DNA of 64,000 nt. Source: Pseudomonas putida. Its GTDB lineage: Bacteria > Pseudomonadota > Gammaproteobacteria > Pseudomonadales > Pseudomonadaceae. The stretch covers positions 3,647,501-3,711,500 of the forward strand of contig NZ_CP029693.1 of the NCBI RefSeq assembly GCF_003228315.1, in the 5' to 3' direction. The notes beneath the pieces were generated by a model. It had not been told where the DNA came from. It saw only the letters and a list, made by a program, of their open reading frames with translations, and searched no databases. The translations under genes and the position numbers were made by a program. This document shows, piece by piece, positions 11,174 through 21,497 of the stretch; positions within the stretch are counted from its first letter, which is position 1, and every line of letters starts with the position of its first letter.

Positions 11174-11413
11174 CGTTAAAAACTCTCTATGTATTGCGGC
11201 CCGGCCGCGTGATCAAGCATGCCCGTCAGATGCGAACGACGCACCTGCGTAGGACGGTTAACACCTCTTCGCGATGGCGATTTTGGTTGTCTGTTCGGGC
11301 GTGCGGCCTGTCGACTGACGGGCCACTACCCTGAAAAAAAGGTGGCGCATTATGCAGACGTCAGCAGGGGATCGCCAGAGTCTGCACTGCTTTTATGATA
11401 GTTGAATGTCGGT

Positions 11414-11836
11414 TCAACCCAGCTCGATGATTTCGTAGTCGTGGGTGATCTCGACACCCGCGGCACCCAGCATGATCGACGCCGAGCAATACTTCTCTGC
11501 GGAGAGTTCAATGGCACGCTTGACCTGGGCTTCTTTCAGCCCGCGCCCCTTGACCACGAAGTGCATGTGGATCTTGGTGAAGACCTTCGGATCTTCGGTG
11601 GCGCGCTCGGCTTCGAGGAACGCTTCGCAGCTTTCGACCGCCTGGCGGGACTTTTTGAGAATGCTGACCACGTCGAAATTACTACAACCACCAACACCCA
11701 GCAGGAGCATTTCCATTGGCCGGACACCCAGGTTACGACCGCCGGCATCGGGCGGACCATCCATGACCACGACATGACCGCTGCCGGATTCGCCGAGGAA
11801 CATGGCTTCGCCAGCCCATTGGATGCGTGCCTTCAT
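11414..11836 (-). CDS. OsmC family protein
   Basis: This is probably a thiol-dependent peroxidase or redox protein of the OsmC/Ohr superfamily. The 140-aa product has the two conserved cysteines, C51 in GVGGCSNFD and C117 in EKYCSAS, and the family glycine pattern. An ATG at 11836 with GGAG 8 bp upstream is preferred to a TTG two codons earlier. It belongs to the YhfA-like branch often found beside crp/vfr; its physiological peroxide is not known from sequence. Confidence 0.9.
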   Translation of the reverse strand: MKARIQWAGEAMFLGESGSGHVVVMDGPPDAGGRNLGVRPMEMLLLGVGGCSNFDVVSILKKSRQAVESCEAFLEAERATEDPKVFTKIHMHFVVKGRGLKEAQVKRAIELSAEKYCSASIMLGAAGVEITHDYEIIELG

Positions 11837-11981
11837 CGCCAAGACTCCACTGAATAAAAAAGGGTCGCCAGCTTAGCACAGGCCCTTGCTAGACAGCGCT
11901 GGCTTCCTAGGACGCGTCCTACAGCCTTATAGGTAATTACTCGAATAATTCAGGAAGTGTCTGTTAAGCTGACGTCAATTC

Positions 11982-11998
11982 ACTGGCGCATAGCCAGT
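11982..11998. promoter_or_regulatory. Inverted repeat upstream of vfr, candidate operator or 5'-UTR hairpin
   Basis: ACTGGC at 11982-11987 and GCCAGT at 11993-11998 form a perfect 6-bp inverted repeat with a 5-bp spacer, ending 66 bp before the vfr ATG. It does not closely match the CRP/Vfr consensus, so its function is open. Confidence 0.3.
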
Positions 11999-12064
11999 TA
12001 TACCGTAGCTTCCGCAATTCATAAAAAAACCAAACACACCGTGCAGTCTTTTCGGGATACAACC

Positions 12065-12709
12065 ATGGTTGCTATTACCCCCACACCCAAGATCAAGAAC
12101 CTCGACAAGCTATTGATGCATTGCCAGCGCCGGCGTTATCAGGCCAAGAGCAACATCATTTGCGCCGGCGACCGCGCCGAAACGCTGTTCTTCATCCTCA
12201 AAGGTTCAGTCACGATCCTGATCGAGGATGACGACGGCCGGGAAATGATCATCGCCTACCTCAATGCCGGTGACTTCTTCGGTGAGTTGGGTCTGTTTGA
12301 ACAGGCAGGCCTGGAGCAGGAGCGCAGCGCCTGGGTACGCGCCAAGGTGGAATGCGAGGTCGCGGAAATCAGCTATGCAAAATTCCGTGAATTGTCGCAG
12401 CAGGACCCAGACATCCTTTACGTGTTAAGCGGACAAATCGCACAGCGGCTGCGCAACACCACTCGCAAGGTCGGTGACCTGGCCTTTTTCGACGTGACCG
12501 GCCGCGTTGCCCGCTGCCTGCTGGAACTGTGCAAGCAGCCCGACGCAATGACTCACCCCGACGGCATGCAGATCAAGGTCACCCGCCAGGAAATCGGGCG
12601 GATTGTCGGATGTTCGCGGGAGATGGTCGGTCGCGTGCTCAAGGACCTGGAAGAACGCAACCTGGTGGACGTCAAGGGCAAGACCATGGTGGTTTTCGGT
12701 ACGCGCTAA
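12065..12709 (+). CDS. vfr: cAMP-binding global regulator Vfr (CRP family)
   Basis: Vfr is the Pseudomonas CRP homologue, a cAMP-responsive transcription factor that controls virulence and motility genes in P. aeruginosa. The 214-aa protein has a cyclic-nucleotide-binding domain with the cAMP contacts in GELGLFE (E74) and ERSAW (R87, S88), a dimer helix, and a C-terminal helix-turn-helix at about 173-194 ([17 protein letters not shown]). ATG at 12065 gives the usual [11 protein letters not shown] start. The gene is divergent from osmC-like and convergent with the lipoate-ligase-like gene. Confidence 0.96.
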   Translation: MVAITPTPKIKNLDKLLMHCQRRRYQAKSNIICAGDRAETLFFILKGSVTILIEDDDGREMIIAYLNAGDFFGELGLFEQAGLEQERSAWVRAKVECEVAEISYAKFRELSQQDPDILYVLSGQIAQRLRNTTRKVGDLAFFDVTGRVARCLLELCKQPDAMTHPDGMQIKVTRQEIGRIVGCSREMVGRVLKDLEERNLVDVKGKTMVVFGTR

Positions 12710-12718
12710 GCGCGAAAC

Positions 12719-13420
12719 CTAGCTGTTGAACATCTGCGCCAGCATCAGCCGATAGAGTTCATCGAGACGTGCCAGCGCATCCGGCGCCGTGAACTTCTCG
12801 TGCAGGGCGATGTGGCTTTCGGCACGCACCCGCTGCTCCAGACCACACGCCTCATTGAAACGATTGACCGCAGCGACCATCGATTCACGCTCGTTGTCCA
12901 CAAGCATTGCACCGTGCACCAGCCCTACCGGGCGCTGACCGCCCTGACTCTGGCGCCAGCGCTGGGCAGTGCCGACCATCTTGCGTCCATCGAGATTGAC
13001 GTTGAAACGGCCATCGCAAAACGCGCCGTCGATTTCCCCCAGTGACGAAGTCCCACCCAACTCATCCAGCAAATCACAGATTGGATCGCACAAACGCCGG
13101 TAGCCGGACTCGATTCGGTTCAAGTCACCTTCGCTGCGCGGTGGTGCGTAAACCAGAGCGATATTGATCGTCGACGCCGATTGCGGGACCGGTTCGCCAC
13201 CGGTTTCGCGCAGCAGTACTGGCCAGCCGGCAGCGGCGGAAACCTCACAGGCATGATCGAAGCCAGGCAGGCGATTCAATCGGCGTGGCATGACCAGCGC
13301 CCGATCGCTTGGCTGCCAGAACAGCAGACCGAATTCGGCGTTGCCGGCGCAGACCGAGGCCAGTGAATCCTGTTCGGCTTGCAGGCCAGCTTCGATGGTC
13401 AGGGAGATGGGTGAGGTCAT
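12719..13420 (-). CDS. Lipoate-protein ligase A family protein
   Basis: This is a BPL/LPL catalytic-fold protein, likely to attach or transfer lipoate or octanoate. In the 233-aa product the cofactor-binding LPL signature is visible as DGRKMVGTAQRWRQ with the conserved lysine, followed by GLVHGAMLVD, and the N-terminal part has a PRRLNRLPGF segment matching the RRxxGGG region only loosely. The substrate and target domain cannot be read from sequence. ATG at 13420 is the first in-frame start. It ends 9 bp from the vfr stop, convergent. Confidence 0.82.
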   Translation of the reverse strand: MTSPISLTIEAGLQAEQDSLASVCAGNAEFGLLFWQPSDRALVMPRRLNRLPGFDHACEVSAAAGWPVLLRETGGEPVPQSASTINIALVYAPPRSEGDLNRIESGYRRLCDPICDLLDELGGTSSLGEIDGAFCDGRFNVNLDGRKMVGTAQRWRQSQGGQRPVGLVHGAMLVDNERESMVAAVNRFNEACGLEQRVRAESHIALHEKFTAPDALARLDELYRLMLAQMFNS

Positions 13421-13465
13421 AAGCGATTCCGTAGGACATGAAGTCTGTGGTGCATCTTATGCCGT

Positions 13466-13533
13466 CTTCGCGAGCAGGCTCGCTCCTACAAGGGAAAGCA
13501 TTCCAATGTGGGAGCGAGCCTGCTCGCGAAGGG
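13466..13533. repeat. REP inverted pair
   Basis: Arms 13467-13490 and 13507-13530 (TTCGCGAGCAGGCTCGCTCC and complement, one mismatch) enclose 16 bp between the lipoate-ligase-like gene and trpC. Confidence 0.9.
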
Positions 13534-13554
13534 GTCGACTCATTTTGAAGACAA

Positions 13555-14391
13555 TCAGTCGAGGGTCGAACCGCTGACAGGAACACCACGCTCCGGGAAG
13601 AACAAACGCTGCAACTCAGTACCCGGGCTCTCCGCACGCATGAACGCTTCACCCACCAGGAACGCATAAACGTCGCTGATTTCCATCAGTTCGACATCGG
13701 CGCGATTGAGAATGCCGCTTTCGGTGATCACCAGGCGATCGCGGGGGATGCGCGGCAACAGGTCGAGGGTGGTTTCCAAGCTGACATCAAAGGTGTGCAG
13801 GTTGCGGTTGTTGATACCCACCAATGGCGTATCAAGGGTTTTCAACGCCCGCTCCAGTTCGTCACCATCGTGAACCTCCACCAGCACATCAAGACCAACG
13901 CCTTTTGCCACGGAGGCCAGTTCGGCCATCTTCACGTCATCCAGAGCGGAAACGATCAACAGCACGCAATCGGCGCCCAGCGCACGGGCTTCGACGATCT
14001 GGTACGGATCGATCATGAAGTCCTTGCGGATCACCGGCAGCTTGCAGGCCGCGCGCGCCTGTTGCAGGTAAGCGTCGGCGCCCTGGAAGAAATCGATATC
14101 GGTCAGCACCGAAAGGCAGGTCGCACCACCCTTCTCGTAACTTTTGGCGATATCGGCGGGAACGAAGTTCTCGCGGATCACGCCTTTGCTCGGCGACGCT
14201 TTCTTGATCTCGGCAATGACTGCCGGTTGTTTCAGCTTGGCCTGAGCCAGCATCGCCCTGGCGAAACCGCGGGGTGCATCGGCCGCCTTGGCCAGATTCT
14301 CCAGCTCGGCCAGGCTGACGCGAGCGCTACGCTCGGCAACTTCCTCGACTTTTCGCGCCAGAATCTTTTCCAGAACCGTCGGTACACTCAT
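13555..14391 (-). CDS. trpC: Indole-3-glycerol-phosphate synthase
   Basis: TrpC closes the indole ring in tryptophan synthesis. The 278-aa TIM-barrel protein shows the signature [13 protein letters not shown] (with the conserved Lys), [15 protein letters not shown] and [10 protein letters not shown], then ITESGI. It is monofunctional, lacking the TrpF half present in enterobacteria. Its ATG overlaps the trpD stop by 4 bp (ATGA, 14388-14391), so translation is probably coupled in a trpG-trpD-trpC operon. A REP pair lies just beyond its stop. Confidence 0.98.
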   Translation of the reverse strand: MSVPTVLEKILARKVEEVAERSARVSLAELENLAKAADAPRGFARAMLAQAKLKQPAVIAEIKKASPSKGVIRENFVPADIAKSYEKGGATCLSVLTDIDFFQGADAYLQQARAACKLPVIRKDFMIDPYQIVEARALGADCVLLIVSALDDVKMAELASVAKGVGLDVLVEVHDGDELERALKTLDTPLVGINNRNLHTFDVSLETTLDLLPRIPRDRLVITESGILNRADVELMEISDVYAFLVGEAFMRAESPGTELQRLFFPERGVPVSGSTLD

Positions 14392-15437
14392 CCCTCATTC
14401 TCCACTTTGAATACCGCGGTAAACGCACCCAACTCCTCGAGCTTCTCCCGAGCCAGACCGGTGTGCAGCGCATCGTGCGCCAGGGCAACGCCCTCTTTGA
14501 GACTGCTGGCGTGATCGGCGGCGTACAACGCGGCACCTGCGTTGAGCATGATCATTTCGGCAGCCTTCTGACCGTTTTCGGTTTTGCGCTTGCCTAATGC
14601 ATCGCGAATCAGCTCAAGGGAAGCCGCCGGGCTTTCTACGGCCAGGCCATGCAGGCTCTGGCTTTTCATGCCCAGGTCTTCCGGCTCGACCCAGTATTCG
14701 GTGATCTGGTCGTTCTTCAGCTCCGCCACGTAGGTCGGTGCGGCCAGACTGAACTCGTCCAGGCCATCCTTGGAATGCACCACCAGCACATGCTTGCTGC
14801 CCAGACGTTGCAGCACTTCGGCCAATGGCCGGCACAACGCCTGAGTGAACACGCCCACCACCTGATGCTTCACACCGGCCGGATTCGTAAGCGGGCCGAG
14901 CATGTTGAACAAGGTACGCAGCCCCAGGTCCTTGCGCGGACCGGCGGCATGCTTCATGGCACTGTGGTGGGTCTGGGCGAACATGAAACCGATACCGACG
15001 TTATCGATGCAGCGCGCCACTTGTACCGGCGTCAGGTTGAGGTAGATACCGGCCGCTTCCAGCAAGTCGGCACTGCCGCTCTTGCCCGATACCGCACGGT
15101 TGCCATGCTTGGCCACGGTGCAGCCTGCCGCCGACACCACAAAGGCAGAAGCGGTTGACACGTTGAAAATATTGGCACCGTCACCACCGGTCCCCACCAC
15201 ATCGACCACGCCGTCGAGGGTCTTGAGCTCGACTTTGTCCGCCAGCTCACGCATCACCGATACGGCACCGACGATTTCATCGATGCTTTCGCTCTTCATG
15301 CGCATGGCCATCATGAACGCACCGATCTGCGCGTCCGTGCACTGCCCGGTCATGATCTCGCGCATCACATCGCGCATTTCTTCGGTGCTGAGGTCGAGGT
15401 GATCGACGATACGGCTCAGGGCTGTCTTGATATTCAT
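14388..15437 (-). CDS. trpD: Anthranilate phosphoribosyltransferase
   Basis: TrpD transfers phosphoribose from PRPP to anthranilate. The 349-aa protein has the glycine-rich PRPP site [16 protein letters not shown], the [18 protein letters not shown] segment and the [11 protein letters not shown] motif. It is not fused to TrpG, as is usual for pseudomonads. It starts 9 bp after the trpG stop and overlaps trpC by 4 bp. Confidence 0.98.
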   Translation of the reverse strand: MNIKTALSRIVDHLDLSTEEMRDVMREIMTGQCTDAQIGAFMMAMRMKSESIDEIVGAVSVMRELADKVELKTLDGVVDVVGTGGDGANIFNVSTASAFVVSAAGCTVAKHGNRAVSGKSGSADLLEAAGIYLNLTPVQVARCIDNVGIGFMFAQTHHSAMKHAAGPRKDLGLRTLFNMLGPLTNPAGVKHQVVGVFTQALCRPLAEVLQRLGSKHVLVVHSKDGLDEFSLAAPTYVAELKNDQITEYWVEPEDLGMKSQSLHGLAVESPAASLELIRDALGKRKTENGQKAAEMIMLNAGAALYAADHASSLKEGVALAHDALHTGLAREKLEELGAFTAVFKVENEG

Positions 15438-15446
15438 GAAAAGTCC

Positions 15447-16040
15447 TTAGCGCGTGCCGCCGGTTTGTTTGAGGAAGTTGGCGAACAGTTCGTGGCCCTG
15501 CTCGGTCAGGATCGACTCGGGGTGGAACTGCACGCCTTCGATGTTCAGGGTCTTGTGACGCAGGCCCATGATCTCGTCGATCGAACCGTCCTCGAACTGG
15601 GTCCAGGCGGTCAGCTCGAGGCAATCGGGCAGGGTTTCGCGTTTGACGATCAATGAATGATAGCGGGTAACCGTCAGCGGATTATTCAAGCCCGCGAAGA
15701 CGCCCTTGTCTTCGTGGAACACCGGGCTGGTCTTGCCGTGCATGACCTGGCGGGCACGGACCACATCACCGCCAAAGGCCTGGCCGATCGACTGATGGCC
15801 CAGGCACACACCGAGGATTGGCAGCTTGCCGCCAAAGTGCTTGATCACGTCAATCGAGACGCCGGCTTCGGTCGGGGTGCAGGGGCCTGGGGATACGACG
15901 ATGCGCTCAGGGTTGAGGGCTTCGATTTCGGCAACGGTCAATTCATCGTTGCGCACGACTTTGACCTGGGAGCCCAGCTCACCCAGGTACTGCACAACGT
16001 TGTAGGTAAAAGAGTCGTAGTTATCGATCATCAGCAACAT
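15447..16040 (-). CDS. trpG: Anthranilate synthase glutamine amidotransferase subunit
   Basis: TrpG supplies ammonia from glutamine to TrpE for anthranilate synthesis. The 197-aa class I amidotransferase shows the oxyanion motif SPGPCTP, the nucleophile C79 in [10 protein letters not shown], and H173/E175 in QFHPES. Sequence alone cannot exclude a shared role with p-aminobenzoate synthase, but the trpD-trpC context makes the tryptophan role clear. The gap to trpE is only 114 bp. Confidence 0.97.
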   Translation of the reverse strand: MLLMIDNYDSFTYNVVQYLGELGSQVKVVRNDELTVAEIEALNPERIVVSPGPCTPTEAGVSIDVIKHFGGKLPILGVCLGHQSIGQAFGGDVVRARQVMHGKTSPVFHEDKGVFAGLNNPLTVTRYHSLIVKRETLPDCLELTAWTQFEDGSIDEIMGLRHKTLNIEGVQFHPESILTEQGHELFANFLKQTGGTR

Positions 16041-16154
16041 GGCGTTAAGAACCTCTAGAATTCACTGACTACTAATACGGCCTTCGCATGAGTGGCCCGT
16101 CGCGTCCAGCGCTTGATCGCTCAAGGCGGCCGGCAGACGGGCAACGCTCATGGG

Positions 16155-17636
16155 TCAGCCTTGCGGAGTTTGTTCAGCCAGGGCCACGGCACGGAACATC
16201 GCGCGGCGCTTGTTCAGGGTTTCTTCCCATTCCAGCGCCGGCACCGAGTCGGCAACGATGCCGCCACCGGCCTGTACGTGCAGTTCGCCGTTCTTGATCA
16301 CCGCCGTGCGGATCGCGATGGCGGTGTCCATGTTGCCGTTCCAGGCGAAGTAGCCGACGGCGCCGCCGTAGACACCGCGCTTGACCGGTTCCAGTTCGTC
16401 GATGATTTCCATGGCGCGGATCTTCGGCGCGCCGGACAGGGTGCCCGCCGGCAGAATCGCCCGCAGCGCGTCCATCGCCGTCAGGCCGGCCTTCAATTGG
16501 CCGGTGACGTTGGACACGATGTGCATCACGTTGGAATAACGCTCGATGACCATTTTTTCGGTGAGTTTGACCGAGCCAATTTCCGACACGCGACCGGTGT
16601 CGTTGCGACCCAGGTCGATCAGCATCAGGTGCTCGGCGATTTCCTTGGCATCCGACAACAGGTCTTTTTCCAGCGCCAGATCAGCTTCTTCGTTGGCGCC
16701 GCGCGGGCGAGTGCCGGCAATCGGGCGCACGGTGATCAGGTTGTCCTCGACCCGCACCAGCACTTCGGGCGAGCTGCCGACGACATGGAAATCACCGAAG
16801 TTGAAGAAGTACATGTACGGCGTCGGGTTGAAGCAACGCAGCGCGCGGTACAGATCGATGGGCGCCGCCTTGAAGTCGATCGACATGCGCTGGGACGGTA
16901 CGACCTGCATGCAGTCACCGGCCAGGATGTACTCCTTGATGGTGTCGACGGCTTTTTCGTAATCGTCCTGGGTAAAACTGGAGCGGAACACCGGGTCAGC
17001 CGATTGCTGCTTGCTGAAATCCAGGCCACGGCGCGGAGTGATCGGCTGGCGGAGTTTCTCCAGCAGCTCTTCCAGACGCGCGCGACCTTGCTCGAAAGCG
17101 TCTTCATGGGCCGGGTCGGCCAGGACAATCGCATGCATCTTGCCGGCGAGGTTGTCGAACACCACCACCGCATCGGAGACCATCAGCAGAATGTCCGGCA
17201 CGCCCAGCGGATCCGGATTCGGGCACTTGCCCAGGCGTTTTTCCACATAACGCACGCAGTCGTAACCGAAGTAACCCACCAGACCGCCGTTGAAGCGCGG
17301 CAGGCCGGGGATGGTCGGCACGTTGTAGCGAGCCTTGAAGGTTTCGACGAAGGCCAGCGGGTCTTCCACATCATGGCTTTCGGTCTCGACGCCATCGACG
17401 GTCACGCTGACGTGGTGATCGTGAACTCGCAGCACAGTGCGGCACGGCAGGCCGATGATCGAATAACGGCCCCACTTTTCGCCGCCTTGCACCGACTCGA
17501 GCAGATAGGAGTTGGGTTCGTCAGCCAGTTTCAGGTAGATCGACAGCGGCGTGTCGAAGTCGGCCAGGGTTTCGCAGGCAAGCGGGATGCGGTTGTAGCC
17601 GGCAGCGGCCAAACGCAGGAATTCTTCGCGGATCAT
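16155..17636 (-). CDS. trpE: Anthranilate synthase component I
   Basis: TrpE converts chorismate to anthranilate using ammonia from TrpG. The 493-aa protein carries the tryptophan feedback motif LLES (residues 45-48), the chorismate-binding core motifs [21 protein letters not shown] and [15 protein letters not shown], and the C-terminal [11 protein letters not shown] long open frame exists opposite this gene, but it is a codon-bias shadow. trpE, gph and rpe lie in a row on the minus strand with rpe-gph overlapping, so they may share a transcript. Confidence 0.98.
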   Translation of the reverse strand: MIREEFLRLAAAGYNRIPLACETLADFDTPLSIYLKLADEPNSYLLESVQGGEKWGRYSIIGLPCRTVLRVHDHHVSVTVDGVETESHDVEDPLAFVETFKARYNVPTIPGLPRFNGGLVGYFGYDCVRYVEKRLGKCPNPDPLGVPDILLMVSDAVVVFDNLAGKMHAIVLADPAHEDAFEQGRARLEELLEKLRQPITPRRGLDFSKQQSADPVFRSSFTQDDYEKAVDTIKEYILAGDCMQVVPSQRMSIDFKAAPIDLYRALRCFNPTPYMYFFNFGDFHVVGSSPEVLVRVEDNLITVRPIAGTRPRGANEEADLALEKDLLSDAKEIAEHLMLIDLGRNDTGRVSEIGSVKLTEKMVIERYSNVMHIVSNVTGQLKAGLTAMDALRAILPAGTLSGAPKIRAMEIIDELEPVKRGVYGGAVGYFAWNGNMDTAIAIRTAVIKNGELHVQAGGGIVADSVPALEWEETLNKRRAMFRAVALAEQTPQG

Positions 17637-17706
17637 GATGTGCCTCGTGGCTTGAGGAGCTAACAGTCAGGTATGCAAACGCGCCGGATGACCGGCCAGG
17701 AACAAG

Positions 17707-18525
17707 TCAGGCGCGCCAACGCCAACGGGCCAGGGCCTTGATGACTTTCATCCAGAGTTTGCGAGTGACCACCACGATGGCGTTTCCAGAAGGGGGTTGA
17801 ACAACGTCGGCCAACGTTATCTCAGCGGCCGGGTCCAGGCAACCGGGAATTAGCTTGCGCAGATCGTCGATCACCAATGTCGGAGACTCTTCGGCAATCG
17901 GTCGACCATGGTTGTAGCCGTAGCTCAAGGCCACGCACTTGACCCCGGCGGCTTTCGCCGCCAGCACATCACTGCGCGAATCGCCGACAAACAACGATTG
18001 CGAGGCCGGGATGTTGGTCATTTTCATCACGAAGAACAGCGCGGCAGGATCCGGCTTTTTCTGCGGCAGGGTGTCGCCGCCGATGATCAGGCGGAAATAG
18101 CGACCGATTTTCATCTGATCCAGCAGCGGCGCGACGAAACGCTCCGGCTTGTTGGTGATCAGCGCCATTTCAACGCCTTGCTTGTGCAGCCATTTCAAGG
18201 TGTCGCGCACGCCCGGATAGACCACGGTCAGCTCATGGCTCTCGCCGTAGGCCTGCATGAAGATGTCCAGCGCGCGTTCGGCTTCCGCATCATCCACCGC
18301 CGAGTGGTCAAGACCGCCGGCCAGCGCACGACGCACCAATACCGGTGCACCGTTGCCAACCCACTCACGCACCGATTCGATGCCGGCAGGTTGGCGACCG
18401 AGCTTGAGCAGCATGTTATCCACAGCCACCGCAAGATCCGGGACTGAATCGATCAGCGTGCCATCCAGATCGAACATCACCAGCTTAGGCAGGCTGCCCG
18501 GGAACAACTGCTCGAAACCACTCAT
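17707..18525 (-). CDS. gph: Phosphoglycolate phosphatase
   Basis: Gph is a HAD-superfamily hydrolase that removes 2-phosphoglycolate, for example from DNA repair. In the 272-aa protein, HAD motif I is [11 protein letters not shown] (D19 nucleophile, D21), motif II lies in ALITNKP, and motifs III/IV are KKPDP and [16 protein letters not shown]. The C-terminal 45 residues (from about [13 protein letters not shown]) extend beyond the usual domain and end in a basic WRWRA tail. The start overlaps the rpe stop by 4 bp. Confidence 0.93.
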   Translation of the reverse strand: MSGFEQLFPGSLPKLVMFDLDGTLIDSVPDLAVAVDNMLLKLGRQPAGIESVREWVGNGAPVLVRRALAGGLDHSAVDDAEAERALDIFMQAYGESHELTVVYPGVRDTLKWLHKQGVEMALITNKPERFVAPLLDQMKIGRYFRLIIGGDTLPQKKPDPAALFFVMKMTNIPASQSLFVGDSRSDVLAAKAAGVKCVALSYGYNHGRPIAEESPTLVIDDLRKLIPGCLDPAAEITLADVVQPPSGNAIVVVTRKLWMKVIKALARWRWRA

Positions 18526-19196
18526 GGACGAGCCAGTGCCAGTTCGGAGCGCATCTTGTCGATGACTTCCTGATAGTTCGGCGCATTGAAGATCGCCGAA
18601 CCGGCCACGAAGGTGTCGGCACCTGCCGCGGCGATTTCACGGATGTTGTTCACATTCACGCCGCCGTCGATTTCCAGGCGGATGTCGCGACCGGAAGCAT
18701 CGATCAACGCCCGCGCCTCGCGCAGTTTGTCGAGGGTGCCGGGAATGAACTTCTGCCCGCCAAAGCCCGGGTTGACGCTCATCAGCAGGATCATGTCGAC
18801 CTTGTCCATCACGTACTTGAGCACGTCCAGCGGGGTCGCCGGGTTGAACACCAGGCCCGACTTGCAGCCGCCTTCGCGGATCAGTTGCAGGGAACGGTCG
18901 ATGTGCTGGGTGGCTTCCGGGTGGAAGGTGATGTAGGTCGCGCCGGCTTCGATGAAGTCGCCGACGATGCGGTCCACCGGGCTGACCATCAGGTGTGCGT
19001 CGATCGGCGCGGTGACGCCGTACTTGCGCAGCGCCGCGCAGACCATCGGGCCGATGGTCAGGTTGGGCACGTAATGGTTGTCCATGACATCGAAGTGCAC
19101 GAAGTCGGCGCCGGCGGCCAGGACGTTGTCCACTTCCTCACCCAGGCGGGCGAAGTCGGCGGAGAGAATCGACGGAGCAATTACGAAGGGCTGCAT
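18522..19196 (-). CDS. rpe: Ribulose-phosphate 3-epimerase
   Basis: Rpe interconverts ribulose-5-phosphate and xylulose-5-phosphate in the pentose phosphate pathway. The 224-aa TIM barrel has the metal/catalytic motif [12 protein letters not shown] (H34, D36), [22 protein letters not shown] and LEIDGGV. The frame is open 44 codons upstream, but ATG at 19196 gives the canonical [15 protein letters not shown] start. It is the first gene of the rpe-gph pair, consistent with shared handling of phospho-sugars. Confidence 0.97.
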   Translation of the reverse strand: MQPFVIAPSILSADFARLGEEVDNVLAAGADFVHFDVMDNHYVPNLTIGPMVCAALRKYGVTAPIDAHLMVSPVDRIVGDFIEAGATYITFHPEATQHIDRSLQLIREGGCKSGLVFNPATPLDVLKYVMDKVDMILLMSVNPGFGGQKFIPGTLDKLREARALIDASGRDIRLEIDGGVNVNNIREIAAAGADTFVAGSAIFNAPNYQEVIDKMRSELALARP

Positions 19197-19287
19197 GACG
19201 CACCTTTTTTGAGCCAAATCACGATGGCGCGCATTGTATACCTCCTGCTTTGACGCGCGCACCGTGACCGCGATGATTGGGCTTTGC

Positions 19288-20436
19288 CTAATAGGCCGCG
19301 CGATAGATCTTCTCGATATCGACAGCACTCAGTTTGCGCGGATTGTTGCGCATCAGGCGCTCGATCCCGGCTGCCTCCACGGCCATGGCCGGGATGGCAT
19401 CCTCGGGAACCCCGAAACTGCGCAGCCCGGCGGGGATTTCCACCGCAACGCACAACTCGCGCATGGCCTCCACGGCTTTGTCAGCCGCTTCATTGGCACT
19501 CAGATGAGCGGTTTTCACTCCCATGGCCTCGGCAATATTCTGCATCCGCTCGACGCAGGCCATCTTGTTCCAGGTCATGACATAGGGCAGTAACAACGCA
19601 TTACTGACACCATGAGCAATGTTGAAACGCCCACCCAACGGATACGCCAGCGCATGCACCGCGCCCACCCCGGCATTGCCGAATGCCATGCCGGCCATCA
19701 GGCTGGCGGTGGCCATGTCTTCACGAGCCTGCAGGTTAGACGGGTTGGCATAAGCCTTGGGCAATGCCCGGGCGATCAGCTTGATCGCACCGATGGCCAG
19801 CGCGTCGGTAATCGGCGAGGCATTAACCGACAGATAGGCCTCGATGGCATGCACCAATGCATCGACACCACTGGCGGCAGTGACACTGCGCGGACAGGTC
19901 AGGGTCATCTGCGGGCTCACCAGCGCCACATCCGGCAACAGATAGTCGCTGACGATGCCCTTCTTCAATTGCGCGACCTTGTCCGAAAGAATCGCCACGT
20001 TGGTCACTTCCGAACCGGTGCCGGCCGTGGTCGGGATGGCAATCAGCGGCGGGCCCTTGCGCGGCACCTGGTCGACGCCGAACAGATCCTCCAGCTCCCC
20101 GTGGTACCCGGCGTACGCCGCCACGCTTTTGGCGATATCAATGGCGCTGCCGCCACCCAGGCCGATCAAGCCGTCATGTCCGCCTTCGCGGTAGACGCGC
20201 ATGCAGTCTTCCACGATGGCGATTTCGGGGTCGGGGAGCACCCGATCGAAGATTTCGTAGCTGCGCCCTCCCAACTGCGCAAGCGCCAGCTCCACGGTGC
20301 CGGATTTGACCAGAGCGGCATCGGTGACGATCAACGGATTATCGATATCCAGGCGTGTCAGCTCGGCGGCCAGTTGCTCGATGGCCCCTGCGCCGGTGAT
20401 CAGTTTGTGAGCGATTTTGAAAGAGGAAAGACTCAT
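19288..20436 (-). CDS. Iron-containing alcohol dehydrogenase
   Basis: This is a group III (iron-activated) NAD(P)-dependent alcohol dehydrogenase of unknown substrate. The 382-aa protein has the cofactor motif [12 protein letters not shown], the loop [12 protein letters not shown], and metal ligands in [15 protein letters not shown] (D, H), [12 protein letters not shown] (H) and [13 protein letters not shown] (H). It is 90 bp beyond the rpe start, in the same direction, and separated from the ABC transporter genes by a REP pair. In P. aeruginosa, as I recall, rpe adjoins agtD, so this gene may be an insertion in this lineage. Confidence 0.93.
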   Translation of the reverse strand: MSLSSFKIAHKLITGAGAIEQLAAELTRLDIDNPLIVTDAALVKSGTVELALAQLGGRSYEIFDRVLPDPEIAIVEDCMRVYREGGHDGLIGLGGGSAIDIAKSVAAYAGYHGELEDLFGVDQVPRKGPPLIAIPTTAGTGSEVTNVAILSDKVAQLKKGIVSDYLLPDVALVSPQMTLTCPRSVTAASGVDALVHAIEAYLSVNASPITDALAIGAIKLIARALPKAYANPSNLQAREDMATASLMAGMAFGNAGVGAVHALAYPLGGRFNIAHGVSNALLLPYVMTWNKMACVERMQNIAEAMGVKTAHLSANEAADKAVEAMRELCVAVEIPAGLRSFGVPEDAIPAMAVEAAGIERLMRNNPRKLSAVDIEKIYRAAY

Positions 20437-20548
20437 GTGCGCAGCCTCTTATAGATGTGGGAGCTGGGCACAAGAGTAGCTGGGGATTTTGGGTGGGCTG
20501 GTATTCAGGTCGTGAATGAACACAGATCCCGAAAACCACGCAGAACTA

Positions 20549-20653
20549 CTGTAGGAGCGAGCCTGCTCGCGATGGACGTCAACGATGACGCGGGCATTCT
20601 GGATGCCCACGTCGATCTCAGGTTCCTCGCGAGCAGGCTCGCTCCTACAGGGG
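20549..20653. repeat. REP inverted pair with long spacer
   Basis: Arms 20549-20572 (CTGTAGGAGCGAGCCTGCTC...) and 20627-20650 are exact complements of 24 bp, separated by 54 bp, between the iron dehydrogenase gene and agtD. Confidence 0.88.
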
Positions 20654-20659
20654 AACGTG

Positions 20660-21484
20660 TCAGGCCTGGGCAGTGCGCAGTTTCTCGCTGCGCCCACGCA
20701 GCCATTCCAGCGTCAGCAGCAGAATCACCGAGAAGGCGATCAGCAGTGTCGCGGCGGCAGCGATGGTCGGGCTGAGGTTTTCGCGGATACCGCTGAACAT
20801 CTGCCGTGGCAAGGTCGCTTGCTCGGGACCGGCGAGGAACAGCGTCACTACCACTTCATCGAACGACGTGGCGAAGGCGAACAACGCACCGGAAATCACG
20901 CCAGGCGCAATCAACGGCAAGGTCACCCGGCGGAACGCCACCAGCGGCGAAGCCCCGAGGCTCGCAGCCGCCCGCACCAGATTGTGATTGAACCCCTGCA
21001 AGGTCGCCGACACGGTGATGATCACGAACGGCACACCCAGCACCGCATGGACCACGATCAGCGAGAAGAAGCTGTTGCCCAGCCCCAACGGAGCAAAGAA
21101 CAGATAGCTGGCCACACCAATGATCACCACCGGCACCACCATCGGCGAAATCACCAGCGCCATCACCAGCGCCTTGCCCGGGAAGTCGCCACGGGTCAGG
21201 CCAATCGCTGCCAATGTGCCGAAGACCATGGCCAGCACCGTGGCCGCCGGTGCGACGATGATGCTGTTCTTCAGTGCCCGCATCCACTCCGCCGAGGCGA
21301 AGAAGTCGTGGTACCACTGCAGCGAGAAGCCCTGCAGCGGGTACACCAGGAAACTGCCGGAGTTGAACGACAGCGGAATGATCACCAGCACCGGCAGAAT
21401 CAGGAACAACAGGATCAGGCCGCAGAGAATCCGCAAGCTGTAGAACCACACCCGCTCAATGGGCGACATATAAGGACTCAGCAT
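20660..21484 (-). CDS. agtD: ABC transporter permease (PotC type)
   Basis: This is an inner-membrane permease of a polyamine/opine/phosphonate-type (PotC-like) importer. The 274-aa protein has six hydrophobic segments and the EAA-loop motif RAAASLGASPLVAFRRVTLPLIAPG that contacts the ATPase. Gene order (ATPase, binding protein, two permeases, with a two-component system upstream) matches agtABCD of P. aeruginosa, which imports 4-aminobutyrate and 5-aminovalerate. The symbol is assigned from this synteny. It starts 13 bp after agtC. Confidence 0.85.
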   Translation of the reverse strand: MLSPYMSPIERVWFYSLRILCGLILLFLILPVLVIIPLSFNSGSFLVYPLQGFSLQWYHDFFASAEWMRALKNSIIVAPAATVLAMVFGTLAAIGLTRGDFPGKALVMALVISPMVVPVVIIGVASYLFFAPLGLGNSFFSLIVVHAVLGVPFVIITVSATLQGFNHNLVRAAASLGASPLVAFRRVTLPLIAPGVISGALFAFATSFDEVVVTLFLAGPEQATLPRQMFSGIRENLSPTIAAAATLLIAFSVILLLTLEWLRGRSEKLRTAQA

Positions 21485-21497
21485 TTCATTTCTCCCC

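Noticed and set aside
16092..17663. A 523-codon open frame on the plus strand
   Set aside because: It lies opposite trpE, has no ribosome site or known motif, and arises from GC-rich third positions.
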